Origin: a virus
IMG/VR virus record: IMGVR_UViG_3300034375_010259
Coordinates: 1-52,020 of that record
Reading direction: 5' to 3' (one strand)
DNA: 52,020 nt
The notes beneath the pieces were generated by a model. It searched no databases and was not told the DNA's origin. It was given only the letters and a program-made list of their open reading frames with translations. Each line of letters starts with the position of its first letter. Position 1 is the stretch's first letter. Both the position numbers and the translations under genes were made by a program. Below, piece after piece: positions 34,253 through 42,587 of this stretch.

Positions 34253-36459
34253 TATTTAATATCTCCATACTTGTTTCCAACTTCCGGATCAGCATTTAAA
34301 GGTACTGAAAGTTTAGTAGTATTCTCCATAAGGAATTTCATGATCTTAACAACTCTCTCAACATCTTTTTCAGCCGCGCTCACCACAATTTCATCATGAA
34401 TCTGCATAATAATATGAGCATCCAAACCTATTCTTTTAAACTCCCTAGAAATAGCCACACAAGCTCTATTAGTTATGGAAGCCGCCATAGACTGAATAGG
34501 AAAATTTAACGCATTATTAATAGCCGCTCGATACTGCTTACTTAAATATTTCATCTGCTTATATTTTTTAGGACATCCGTGATATTTCTTCCACAAAGAT
34601 AAAGAATCTCCTAACTCTTCACCATGAGCAAAATGAAGCTTTTTTAGCATGGGCAAATGCCGAACCCTTCCAGCTCTACTTTTTACATATCCGAACTTTT
34701 TGGCAAAATCAATAAGATTGTCCATACGGATTTTTAAATCAGGATAGGTATGAAAATAAGAATCAATGATCTCATCAGCATCCTCTGTAGAGATATTTAA
34801 GGTCTTTGAAAGTTTAAAAGACTGCATTCCGTACCTTAGACCTAATGAATAAACCTTAGCATCCTGCCTAAGATCTGGTTTATGATTTTTCAAAAAATTA
34901 TCCGCCTTCTTATCAGCGGAATACTCATCCGACAATCCATGAACCCCGATAGCCGTTTTTGAGTAAAAATCTTCTCCATTTCTAATCATATCCAACAAAG
35001 CCGGATCTTCAGAATCATCAGCAAAAACAACAACCTCCAAAGAACTATAATCGGCACCCACTAACTTTCTACCAGAACCAGAAATGATACAATCCCTGAT
35101 TACATTATTATATTTCTCAACTAAGGGATCAACTCCGGAAACCTTTCTAGGTAATTGCATCAAATCTCCACCTAAACGTCCTGAAGTAGTCCTATGCATA
35201 AACCATCCTGGAAAAAATGATCCGTCTATATTCTGCTCCAGGTATCTATCAATATAAGTCCCCTGAAGCTTCACAAGCCTATTAAAGACCATAAGATCTT
35301 TCACCCACTCGTACTTATCAGCTACTTTCATCAAAAACAAATGATCTACTTGAGGATTACCCTTCTCAGTACGACTAACCGGCTCCTCCTGAAGCTCATC
35401 AAAAAATAAACGCTTCAAATGGTCCTTACTACTTAGATTAAATACTTGAGGTTTTCCTTGCTCCTCCCACCATAAATTCTGAACAGCCTTAACAACTTCC
35501 TCATCCAAATAAGGACCTCCACTAATAAACTTAATAGCTTCATGATCCTTAAAAGGTTCTAATGCGGAATCACTAAGACTATATCTACCTGTCTTAGTCT
35601 TCGGAAGATCCAAATCATAATACTTACACAATAATTGAGCAAAAGTCCCTGACCTTCTTGGAGGCATCTCTTTGTTCAAATACCATGAATAAAAATTATC
35701 CAAATGCGGCTCTATTTGCTGCATGATCTTATTAGTTTGATTCTCAATATCTAGTTTTAATTCCTCAGAGTACTTAGACAAAAGATCAACATCAACAACC
35801 ACACCTTTAGACTCCATAGGAATAATAACTTCTTTATACATAGGCATGACTTCTTCAACAAAGAAGAATTTTTCTAACCTCTGTTTTTTAACTTCTTTCA
35901 AATAATGCTCATTAATTCTAAAAGTAAGCAAGCAATCCTGAATACAGTACTTACCTAGTATTTCGGCATCAGCCATAAAATAATCAGACGAAGGATTACC
36001 GCCATTAGCCTTAATAGACTCTTTCATTAACGCCTGCTCATCAACAGCTTCGTCACCATACAATTTCTTCGCCAACTCTTTCAAAGCAAAAGGACGCTCC
36101 TCATCGACTGTATGCTTTGCCAACATCCCATCAGACCATAAACTATTTACTAAGTCTACGCCAAAATAAGACATACAAAACCTACACTCAAATGAGGAGT
36201 TCCATCCCGTCCATTGCTTATCTTTTAATTTCGCTAAAATTTTCTTACATTCCTCAAAAGGAATTACTTCTTCTAACTCAGATCCGTTCCAGCGTAGATG
36301 AACAACGTAAAAGCCCTTTTCGCTATTACTAACTCCAAACCCAATAATTTTTTCTTGGCTTGGCATCAGTCCCGTCGTTTCAATGTCAAATGCCAAAAAT
36401 TCATTTTGATCTATGAAAGTAGTAATGTCAATAAGATCTCTTACGTTGTCTATTATCAT
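34252..36459 (-). CDS. polA: DNA polymerase I (family A) with 3'-5' exonuclease
   Basis: A 735-residue replicative polymerase. Exonuclease: FDIETTG (Asp25, Glu27), GWNSSFE (Glu91 where Asp is usual), YCIQD (Tyr171, Asp175). Polymerase: motif A GADYSSLE (Asp470), motif B RQDAKVYSLGLRYG (Arg531, Lys535, Tyr543), motif C IHDEI (His688, Asp689). The position matching E. coli Phe762 is Leu539. No 5'-3' exonuclease domain. It lies in the replication operon with the primase, helicase and exonuclease. Confidence 0.95.
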   Translation of the reverse strand: MIIDNVRDLIDITTFIDQNEFLAFDIETTGLMPSQEKIIGFGVSNSEKGFYVVHLRWNGSELEEVIPFEECKKILAKLKDKQWTGWNSSFECRFCMSYFGVDLVNSLWSDGMLAKHTVDEERPFALKELAKKLYGDEAVDEQALMKESIKANGGNPSSDYFMADAEILGKYCIQDCLLTFRINEHYLKEVKKQRLEKFFFVEEVMPMYKEVIIPMESKGVVVDVDLLSKYSEELKLDIENQTNKIMQQIEPHLDNFYSWYLNKEMPPRRSGTFAQLLCKYYDLDLPKTKTGRYSLSDSALEPFKDHEAIKFISGGPYLDEEVVKAVQNLWWEEQGKPQVFNLSSKDHLKRLFFDELQEEPVSRTEKGNPQVDHLFLMKVADKYEWVKDLMVFNRLVKLQGTYIDRYLEQNIDGSFFPGWFMHRTTSGRLGGDLMQLPRKVSGVDPLVEKYNNVIRDCIISGSGRKLVGADYSSLEVVVFADDSEDPALLDMIRNGEDFYSKTAIGVHGLSDEYSADKKADNFLKNHKPDLRQDAKVYSLGLRYGMQSFKLSKTLNISTEDADEIIDSYFHTYPDLKIRMDNLIDFAKKFGYVKSRAGRVRHLPMLKKLHFAHGEELGDSLSLWKKYHGCPKKYKQMKYLSKQYRAAINNALNFPIQSMAASITNRACVAISREFKRIGLDAHIIMQIHDEIVVSAAEKDVERVVKIMKFLMENTTKLSVPLNADPEVGNKYGDIK

Positions 36460-36475
36460 CTAAACCTCTAATTAA

Positions 36476-36823
36476 TTATGCTACTAAAACATCAAAGGAA
36501 TGAGCCATAGTTCCTTTATAGGTGCCTTTTTTCATTTCTTTTTTGCCTTCGTAGACTATTTTGCAGAAATCTCCAGGAGAGACTTCCTTCATTCTATGAG
36601 CTAAGTTCCCAGCATGATTAACAATAACAATAGTCCCGTCTTCTTGTTCGAACTTGTAATCATACTTATTAGGATCATACTTGTTCTCAATAGCCTCTAA
36701 AAAAGTTCCCTCTAAAAGATCTCCTACAAAGCCTTCATCAGCCAAAGACTTTGGACGGATAAATTTTACTGAAAACTCACCCTCTGACTCACCATTAGGT
36801 CTTTTCCATACTCTTTCTGACAT
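36476..36823 (-). CDS. Probable ssDNA-binding OB-like protein
   Basis: A 115-residue protein, AGGAG before its ATG. VKFIRPKSLADEGFVGDLLEGTFL, FEQEDGTIVIVNHAGNLAH and GDFCKIVYEGKKEM form a compact beta scheme like the small OB-fold proteins lying between polymerase and exonuclease in podoviruses. A ssDNA-binding or recombination-mediator role is inferred from fold pattern and place. It lacks the usual acidic C-terminal tail. Confidence 0.5.
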   Translation of the reverse strand: MSERVWKRPNGESEGEFSVKFIRPKSLADEGFVGDLLEGTFLEAIENKYDPNKYDYKFEQEDGTIVIVNHAGNLAHRMKEVSPGDFCKIVYEGKKEMKKGTYKGTMAHSFDVLVA

Positions 36824-36831
36824 ATTTACTC

Positions 36832-37020
36832 CTATTGCGGTTTCCCGCTATCTCTCTCGGCATTATTGCCTTGAGATTCGATCAAAACTATTTCATTTGT
36901 TGCACGATCCATCATCTTTTTAAGGAATCTATCCTTATAAAAAACTCCATCAGGATTATGATATAATTTATTATAAATATCCAATAACTGCACCAAATCA
37001 CTTTTTCTCATATTTTTCAT
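36832..37020 (-). CDS. Hypothetical 62-residue protein
   Basis: A short charged helical protein (SDLVQLLDIYNKLYHNPDG) with GAGG upstream, in the tightly packed replication operon between the exonuclease and the OB-like protein. No family recognised. Confidence 0.5.
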   Translation of the reverse strand: MKNMRKSDLVQLLDIYNKLYHNPDGVFYKDRFLKKMMDRATNEIVLIESQGNNAERDSGKPQ

Positions 37021-37021
37021 A

Positions 37022-37840
37022 CTACACCTCTAGTATCTCATAATTTTCAGATTTGTCAACTTCTTCTTTAATTATTTTTGTTGATTCCCATTTATTTTCT
37101 TTTTTGCAAGTTTCATAAATCTTCAAAGCTTTTCGGAATTTCCGATCTCCTTCGGATCTAGTATCCGCTGATAGCTTATAAATCTCGGTATTATTATCTC
37201 GTTTATCTAAAACCAAAAAGTAAAATTCAAATGGTTTACCATAATGTTTTTCAAACAATTTCAAATACATAGCCGAACTTATATCATAACCAAAACCATC
37301 AACCGTAATCTTAAAAGACTCTAAGTCTGAACCTTGCCCAGAAGTCTTTACATCTACTATATAGCCTTTTTCGACGTTTATATAGTCAGCTCGAACTTTC
37401 AAAGGTATTCCGTTATAGTCCATAAATAAAGAAGCTTCCGCCTTGCCGCCCTTTAAAAGCTCATTAGCTAATGACATTTTTCTAGCAGACGAAACCCACC
37501 GTTCGACTCTAACTCTCTGCGGCTTTGAAAGTAATATATAGCCCTGATTCTCTTCCTTAAAATCTTCCCAAGCCTTACCAATCTTTTTCCACCCGTCATA
37601 GAATCGAAATTCCTGATCAATCAAATGCGGCTCTAAAAGAAGAGAATGAGCATAAGTCCCTTCGTCAAAGTTGGCTTGAGTCCTGGGAGATGGTTCAGGT
37701 TTATTACCTAAAATCTTTTGTTCATAAAAATCTGCCGGATCTTTCAAAAGCATCTTCAAATTAGACGAACTTAAATGCTCCCGTTCCGCATGATAATCCT
37801 CATTCGATAAGTCTACAATACCGCTGTACTTTTTACTCAT
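37022..37840 (-). CDS. RecE-like PDDEXK exonuclease (DUF3799-type)
   Basis: A 272-residue protein. LSSSNLKMLLKDPADFYE and FDEGTYAHSLLLEP (with His65) are the N-terminal motifs of exonuclease VIII-like proteins. KVRADYI with Asp152 and YIVDVKTSG with Asp163 and Lys165 are the nuclease core. It would process DNA ends for recombination, probably with the nearby OB-like protein; no RecT or Erf-type annealing protein was recognised. Its start overlaps the helicase stop. Confidence 0.8.
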   Translation of the reverse strand: MSKKYSGIVDLSNEDYHAEREHLSSSNLKMLLKDPADFYEQKILGNKPEPSPRTQANFDEGTYAHSLLLEPHLIDQEFRFYDGWKKIGKAWEDFKEENQGYILLSKPQRVRVERWVSSARKMSLANELLKGGKAEASLFMDYNGIPLKVRADYINVEKGYIVDVKTSGQGSDLESFKITVDGFGYDISSAMYLKLFEKHYGKPFEFYFLVLDKRDNNTEIYKLSADTRSEGDRKFRKALKIYETCKKENKWESTKIIKEEVDKSENYEILEV

Positions 37841-39198
37841 TACTTTTTTCCTTTTGTTTTTTTCTCATGTATATGCAATCTCCACACCCTAACACCATCC
37901 TCCGTAGTATTTTTTACCGAGAAAACTTCAGGATATTTTTTCATCAATTCTAAAAACTTACCTCTACCGATTCTAAAGCTGTAGCCAAATTGCTCTTTAA
38001 CTTGATCAGCAGCCTCCCAAATCTCATAATTTTTACCACTATTAATCTCACAAAATCTAAATATGAACCAATCCTCCCATTCCTTTAAAGAGCTAGATCG
38101 GACTTCTTCAGTTCGTTTTGAAACAAAAACCTTTAACATTTCTTTTTCGTCTACATGATAATGCCATAAAAAAGAAGCCAAACTCTTTATATTCTCAGGA
38201 GCAAATAAGCTTTGAATCTCTTCCGGAGTAAAAACTGTAGTAAGCTTTTTATCAGTCAATTCAATAATACTAAATCGCCTATCATCAGCAGTAAGAGAAA
38301 TAGAATCCATGTTATTTGATGATATGTAAAAATTAGCATAATTCTTAATTTCCTTAGCATCTACACCTTTCTGCTCAATCTCTAAATAGTCATTAACCAC
38401 CAACTTTATCCGATCCTCTTCTTCTTTGTTTTTTATACTTATTTCATCACAATAAACCAATCTTTTGTTCGCTATCTGAGAATTAAAAGTCCCTTTAAAC
38501 ATTCTATCTCCGCCAGAGTAGAAATTAGAGGCTCCAAACAATTCTCTCATAATCCCACCTAGAACACCCTTTCCAATTCCTTGTTTGCCTATAGTAGCCA
38601 AGATACAATAATTACGACTTCTCAAGCCATTTGCCAGCCATTGAATTAGATAATTGTATGAAGTCTTATCCTTATTGACTAAATGCATGAAAAACCGACG
38701 GTACAAGTTTTGAAATTCTAACTCTTTTGGCACTTCCAGATTCCCTTCCGAAAAAAAACAATCCTGAAACCAGAAAGGCGGCTGGTACGTATTAAAACTA
38801 TAAGTATCGTCATCATTTTTTATTAACATCCCGTAATCATAAGGTCGATACTCATACTCGCACGTAATAATCTTATTTTTGATATTGCACCTACGATCAA
38901 AAAGCTCCACTAATCGAGATCTATGAATCTTAGAAACTTGTCGAGAAACCTTATCAAGAATAGAAACCGTATTATCCTCACCCAATTGATCACAAACCAA
39001 GTCGGATCTAACTAACTTCTGAATAAGCCCGTAATTCTTATAATCAGCTACGCAATCCTCAATAATGTCGGCAAGAACTTCCGAACTGACAGACTTATAC
39101 TGCGCTTCCAATCTTTTCTGAATTTGATTATGGTTATTTCCAAATCTAATCAAAGTTTCACATTCCGTCTTTATTTCTCTAATTTCCTTACTATCCAT
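37840..39198 (-). CDS. SF3-type replicative helicase (DUF5906-like)
   Basis: A 452-residue protein. GGGAG precedes the ATG at 39198 by 6 bases, so the upstream extension to 39243 is unlikely. Walker A GKQGIGKG (204-211), Walker B RLVYCDEI (about 246-253), sensor region NFYISSNN (289-296) with DDRRF behind it, typical of the superfamily 3 / DUF5906 helicases paired with AEP primases. The C-terminal 100 residues look like a winged-helix domain. It overlaps the primase gene by 8 bases. Confidence 0.8.
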   Translation of the reverse strand: MDSKEIREIKTECETLIRFGNNHNQIQKRLEAQYKSVSSEVLADIIEDCVADYKNYGLIQKLVRSDLVCDQLGEDNTVSILDKVSRQVSKIHRSRLVELFDRRCNIKNKIITCEYEYRPYDYGMLIKNDDDTYSFNTYQPPFWFQDCFFSEGNLEVPKELEFQNLYRRFFMHLVNKDKTSYNYLIQWLANGLRSRNYCILATIGKQGIGKGVLGGIMRELFGASNFYSGGDRMFKGTFNSQIANKRLVYCDEISIKNKEEEDRIKLVVNDYLEIEQKGVDAKEIKNYANFYISSNNMDSISLTADDRRFSIIELTDKKLTTVFTPEEIQSLFAPENIKSLASFLWHYHVDEKEMLKVFVSKRTEEVRSSSLKEWEDWFIFRFCEINSGKNYEIWEAADQVKEQFGYSFRIGRGKFLELMKKYPEVFSVKNTTEDGVRVWRLHIHEKKTKGKK

Positions 39199-40126
39199 TG
39201 ATTTCTCCCGCTCTGATCTTTTTATTATATCCATGATCAACACCGATACACAACTTATGCTCGGGATAACCTACACTAATCAACTTCGGAAAAACACGCT
39301 CCCATAGAACCTGTAAAAGGACTTCTTTACTTACTTTCGTATAATCTATACATTGGACCGTCAACTTAAAAATTTCTCGATACATGCCATCAGGACGTGC
39401 CCAATCGACATATCTGAGTCTATTTTTAAGAAACACAGGACAATGTTGCCAAAACTCTTCTACATCCTCAACCTGGACCTCTGCCTCAAACTTCTTAACA
39501 GGATTAAAAGAAATAGAAGGACATGAATCTAATATCAAATTAAACGCCTGAGCGGTCAACCGATCCCCCAAATAAACCAATTCCTGAATAACTCCATTTC
39601 TTTCAAATCCAGGAAATCTTGAAAGCCTTGAAGGATTCTGACAAGAGTAATCAACGAACTTCTCGCCTTTATCTCCATCTAGCAGCTCTGAAGCCTTTAA
39701 ATCGATTTTAGCAGCCAATCTACGCCACACATGCTTATAGTACTGAATACCGTCTAACGTGTGAACAGCGGCATTTAAAGGCTTCTCAAGGCTAACTATG
39801 GCATGATACGATTTACCGCCTGAATACACGATAGAAGTAAACGGAATGCCACATTCTTTAAAAATCCTTAATTGATCTTTTAAATCAATATTATCCATTT
39901 CAAATAAAAAATTCCTATAAGAGCAAACATTAATATCAGCTCGCGAAGGAAATCGACTATCTTTGTCCTGAACATAAGATTTGTACGGATCTAATGCATT
40001 TATGCAGAAAAACTCTGGAACGGCACTACCAATTTTCAATGCGTTACGAACCTTGGTCTGGTAAATACCCCCAAAAGTAGTGCAATTTCCCTGTACGAAC
40101 AAGGTACTCATAAACGTATTTTTCAT
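39191..40126 (-). CDS. AEP-type primase (primase-polymerase)
   Basis: A 311-residue protein with GGAGG 6 bases before its ATG. Motifs: NFLFEMDNI with Glu76 and Asp78 (metal ligands) and VYSGGKSYHAIV with His108 (nucleotide site), then PSRLSRFPGFERN. This is the archaeo-eukaryotic primase fold, not DnaG/TOPRIM or the T7 gp4 type. It is the first gene of the replication operon, followed by the helicase. Confidence 0.8.
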   Translation of the reverse strand: MKNTFMSTLFVQGNCTTFGGIYQTKVRNALKIGSAVPEFFCINALDPYKSYVQDKDSRFPSRADINVCSYRNFLFEMDNIDLKDQLRIFKECGIPFTSIVYSGGKSYHAIVSLEKPLNAAVHTLDGIQYYKHVWRRLAAKIDLKASELLDGDKGEKFVDYSCQNPSRLSRFPGFERNGVIQELVYLGDRLTAQAFNLILDSCPSISFNPVKKFEAEVQVEDVEEFWQHCPVFLKNRLRYVDWARPDGMYREIFKLTVQCIDYTKVSKEVLLQVLWERVFPKLISVGYPEHKLCIGVDHGYNKKIRAGEING

Positions 40127-40280
40127 AACTTACCTCCGAACCTTTTGTTCAAAATTTTTCTGTACGCACTTAAATTCATGAAATCACTAAGGAGTGCAAC
40201 TCGTACAGATTTTCTCTCAGTTCCCCCACGCATATTTTATTATTCCCTACCTTATATGTTTTTTTTTATTAGTCTTTTTC

Positions 40281-40297
40281 AGTACTCTTTAAGTACT
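40281..40297. promoter_or_regulatory. Inverted repeat, possible operator
   Basis: AGTACT-CTTTA-AGTACT, two palindromic half sites just downstream of the expected start of transcription. Could bind a repressor; AAGTACTT-type sites also occur in the 17-bp repeats at the left end. Confidence 0.4.
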
Positions 40298-40307
40298 TTA
40301 CTAGTCT

Positions 40308-40336
40308 ATACTAGTCTATATTATTTCTACAGTCAA
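40308..40336 (-). promoter_or_regulatory. Sigma70-like promoter of the replication operon
   Basis: On the minus strand, TTGACT (40336-40331), 17-base spacer and TAGTAT (40313-40308). Transcription would start near 40300 and run through primase, helicase, exonuclease and polymerase. Confidence 0.6.
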
Positions 40337-40440
40337 CTTAAGATTTCTCTGTACTTCTGTACTTATTAAGTTCTTCTTTAGTTTCAAGAACTTACACCTC
40401 AAGGGTGGGATATGATTCCTTGTACGTACAGGACCTTCTA

Positions 40441-40719
40441 TCATGATTTATCATGGGTCTCTTTTTCTTTTCTAATTCTATCAAAAAACTCTAATTCTTC
40501 CCTACTATGTCTTCGAGTTTTCGCTTTAAAATCCGTCCAAATGACATCTCCGTCACCTTTATGGAAATTCCTTAAATAATACAAATAATTTCTAATTGCC
40601 TTCAACTTCTTCTCGTCTTCAGAAGTCTTAACAAGTCCTTCACCAGCCTTCACTCGCCTACCTCCATTTCTAATTGCCCAAAAAAGCCTTAAAATCCAAT
40701 CCCATAAAACCGACAACAT
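40441..40719 (-). CDS. Hypothetical protein
   Basis: A 92-residue protein. The first 15 residues (LSVLWDWILRLFWAI) are hydrophobic and aromatic, perhaps a membrane anchor; the rest is basic and helical. GGAAGG precedes the start. No family recognised. Confidence 0.5.
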   Translation of the reverse strand: MLSVLWDWILRLFWAIRNGGRRVKAGEGLVKTSEDEKKLKAIRNYLYYLRNFHKGDGDVIWTDFKAKTRRHSREELEFFDRIRKEKETHDKS

Positions 40720-40741
40720 TAAAACCTTCCAAGTCTATAAA

Positions 40742-40960
40742 TTATTCATCATCATCTTCACCTAATAACGATTTCGAAGCCTTATGAAGCTCATAAGCAT
40801 TCTTAAAAAGTCTAAGCATATATAAGTCATACTCAGCAATAACCTCAAAGTAATCCGACTCTTCAAAAGTCCAAACTATAAAATTAGTGTCCAAGCTAAA
40901 ACCGATCCCTACATTTTCCTCGTCTTCAAAACCTTTCATGAAATCATTATACAACGCCAT
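40742..40960 (-). CDS. Small acidic hypothetical protein
   Basis: A 72-residue acidic protein with a DDDE end. GFSLDTNFIVWTFEESDYFE suggests a small beta hairpin followed by helices. GGAG precedes the ATG. No family recognised. Confidence 0.5.
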   Translation of the reverse strand: MALYNDFMKGFEDEENVGIGFSLDTNFIVWTFEESDYFEVIAEYDLYMLRLFKNAYELHKASKSLLGEDDDE

Positions 40961-40971
40961 AAAAGCTCCTT

Positions 40972-41301
40972 TTAAGCGTTAATCTGATATAAAAAGTCCA
41001 AAAAGTCTTCCGAAGCTTCCAAGTACTTTTCCGCCTGCCGAAGCCTTTTAATATTCCCTATCATAATCCAATCATCCCGTAAAATGCTCCCAAAGTACAA
41101 AGCACCAATCTCAACATGAACCTTACCGTTTCGAAAAAAGGCTACACCGTCCACGCTATACTGCGCTCCATCAACTTCAAACTGATAATCGTTTATATCC
41201 ATTTCCTTATTTTCCAATAAAGAATATTCCCCCGAATCATCATGATTCATGTACTCATAAAACAACTCTTCATAATCAGATCTTACTTTAATTTTTCTCA
41301 T
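40972..41301 (-). CDS. Hypothetical protein
   Basis: A 109-residue acidic protein with a beta-rich middle (YQFEVDGAQYSVDGVAFFRN) and helical end. AAGGAG precedes the ATG. Downstream neighbours are small acidic genes of the same operon. No family recognised. Confidence 0.5.
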   Translation of the reverse strand: MRKIKVRSDYEELFYEYMNHDDSGEYSLLENKEMDINDYQFEVDGAQYSVDGVAFFRNGKVHVEIGALYFGSILRDDWIMIGNIKRLRQAEKYLEASEDFLDFLYQINA

Positions 41302-41311
41302 TTTAAACTCC

Positions 41312-41381
41312 TTAAGCCTTCAAAAGTCTTCTCAAGCCTACCATACTTAAGCCTTCAAAAGCCTTCTCCAGTCTACCACAC
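41312..41381 (-). repeat. Tandem 35-bp repeat in spacer
   Basis: Two 35-bp imperfect copies (41312-41346 and 41347-41381), each starting TTAAGCCTTCAAAAG on the plus strand, fill the whole gap between the genes at 40972 and 41382. On the minus strand they contain CTTTTGAAGGCTTAAG. Shorter pieces of the same word occur in many spacers of the minus arm. Confidence 0.8.
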
Positions 41382-41651
41382 TTAACCCCTTTTGACAACC
41401 CTTTTTTTGCCTTTTCCAATATTTTTCCCAGCCTTATAATGCTCCAAAAGCCTTAAAAAGTCCTCAAAAGCCTCCCACTTAACGTAATAACCACAATGAT
41501 CACATGTCTCTTTATCCACACTTTCGGCGCCTACCAACGGCTTCCTCGACCTATAATGCGGTTCCATACCTTTATGGCATGAACAAGTAGCTATATACTC
41601 TACACCTCTAAAGATCTTCCTAGTTCCACTAAGTTCCTTAAAATTATTCAT
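41382..41651 (-). CDS. Small zinc-ribbon-like protein
   Basis: An 89-residue protein. CSCHKG and CDHCG supply four cysteines in a ribbon arrangement, with a conserved-looking H between them. The ATG at 41651 has AAGGA 6 bases upstream; two upstream starts fit less well. C-terminal KKRVVKRG is basic, so nucleic-acid binding is possible. Confidence 0.5.
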   Translation of the reverse strand: MNNFKELSGTRKIFRGVEYIATCSCHKGMEPHYRSRKPLVGAESVDKETCDHCGYYVKWEAFEDFLRLLEHYKAGKNIGKGKKRVVKRG

Positions 41652-41677
41652 CTCCATTCCTTCCAAGCCTTAAACTA

Positions 41678-42061
41678 TTAATGTTTGATTTTTTTCCCAG
41701 CATCCATGATTTTCTGCACTTCCAGATCTTCCAAATCTTCAAAATCTTTTCCACTCGAACCTTTAAGACTTAAAGATTTAGAACTAGAACCCTTATAATC
41801 TTCAACAGTCTTCAAAAGCACTTCAAAAGCCTTTTCCGCAAATTTACTAGCTGTAGAAGTCTTCAAAACTCCCATCTTTAAAGCTGTAGCTATGATACTC
41901 ACGGCTACAGAGATTAATATCCCAGGAACTTCCTTTAGCATCAATGCCGCATTTTCACTCGACTCTAGTAAGTCATCAGTTTCGGATGCATAAGATTCCT
42001 CCATTAAATCAACAATGGCATCTCTATACTCTTTTCCTTTTTCGGATAGTTTAATTCTCAT
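41678..42061 (-). CDS. Hypothetical protein with amphipathic membrane-like helix
   Basis: A 127-residue protein started at the ATG behind GGAG (42061). Acidic helical first half, then EVPGILISVAVSIIATALKMG, a weak membrane segment, and a K/E/S-rich end containing DFEDLEDLEVQK. No family recognised. Confidence 0.5.
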   Translation of the reverse strand: MRIKLSEKGKEYRDAIVDLMEESYASETDDLLESSENAALMLKEVPGILISVAVSIIATALKMGVLKTSTASKFAEKAFEVLLKTVEDYKGSSSKSLSLKGSSGKDFEDLEDLEVQKIMDAGKKIKH

Positions 42062-42094
42062 CTTTTCTCCTTTATGGTTTAGTGGTCTTTTGTA

Positions 42095-42111
42095 GACCGT
42101 CAATAGCTTTT
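42095..42111 (-). promoter_or_regulatory. GACCGTCAATAGC element (copy 1)
   Basis: On the plus strand GACCGTCAATAGC, on the coding strand GCTATTGACGGTC, about 35 bases before the ATG of the gene at 42061. Copies recur at 43768, 49694, 49721, 49748 and 50220. See findings. Confidence 0.6.
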
Positions 42112-42176
42112 TAGCTTTTTAGCTTTTTAGCTTTTTAGCTTTTTAGCTTTTAGCTTTTTAATTTTTAGCTTTAAAA
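42105..42176. repeat. 8-bp tandem array (AGCTTTTT)n
   Basis: Five perfect AGCTTTTT copies followed by three or four degenerate ones. It lies between the GACCGTC element and the end of the next gene. Such arrays vary in copy number by slippage; it may be a spacer between two regulatory elements or simply unstable filler. Confidence 0.9.
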
Positions 42177-42356
42177 CTAATCATCATCATGATCATGCAA
42201 ATACCTATCAATACAAGTTTTCACATCCTCCACCGTGTAATTGGTTTCCTCGCAATCCTCCACCATGAGTTCATACCTATACTCATCAGCAGCCTTCATC
42301 ATTTTCACGCCTACAGAAGTCGCTAAAAGCACACTTAAAACCGCCACCAAAATCAT
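42177..42356 (-). CDS. Small membrane or exported protein
   Basis: A 59-residue protein started at the ATG behind GGGAG. Residues 1-20 are hydrophobic (MILVAVLSVLLATSVGVK), followed by an acidic domain with two Cys (EDCEETNYTVEDVKTC) and a His/Asp-rich tail (HDHDDD) that could bind metal. Confidence 0.55.
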   Translation of the reverse strand: MILVAVLSVLLATSVGVKMMKAADEYRYELMVEDCEETNYTVEDVKTCIDRYLHDHDDD

Positions 42357-42357
42357 G

Positions 42358-42555
42358 TTATCTCCCTTTGTATTTCTTAATCGCATTTAAAATTACCTCA
42401 TAAATATTAACGGTCAATAAAACCCCCATCATGATTAAAAACCCAAAAACACTCGCAACAAACTCCACTACAAACGCCATCAACCTAAAAACACCTTCCG
42501 CCAATTCCTTTAAAGTTTCTACAAATTCCTTCAAAGTCTCTAAAAAATCCTTCAT
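42358..42555 (-). CDS. Small membrane protein with repeated amphipathic start
   Basis: A 65-residue protein. The first 20 residues repeat LKEFVETLKEL-type heptads, then a hydrophobic stretch (AFVVEFVASVFGFLIMMGVLL) crosses the membrane once. Placed before the M23 lipoprotein gene's downstream end; no family recognised. Confidence 0.5.
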   Translation of the reverse strand: MKDFLETLKEFVETLKELAEGVFRLMAFVVEFVASVFGFLIMMGVLLTVNIYEVILNAIKKYKGR

Positions 42556-42587
42556 AGTTCCTCCTTTTAAACTTATTAACCTTTAAA

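Larger units (their letters stand above)
40127..40440 (-). promoter_or_regulatory. Control region upstream of the replication operon
   Basis: About 310 non-coding bases. They hold the promoter at 40308-40336, an inverted repeat AGTACT-CTTTA-AGTACT at 40281-40297 in the 5' untranslated part, and further GTAC-rich short palindromes near 40340-40430. The untranslated leader would be about 170 bases, long for this genome, which hints at regulation after initiation. Confidence 0.5.

Noticed and set aside
40145-40369. Plus-strand open frame of 74 codons in the replication control region
   Set aside because: Hydrophobic, aromatic composition from T-rich DNA, no good ribosome site, and it lies over the promoter of the minus operon.
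42095-42111. GACCGTC elements as -35 boxes of ordinary promoters
   Set aside because: TTGACG is present on the coding strand, but no fitting -10 at 16-18 bases; in two places the real promoter lies further downstream.
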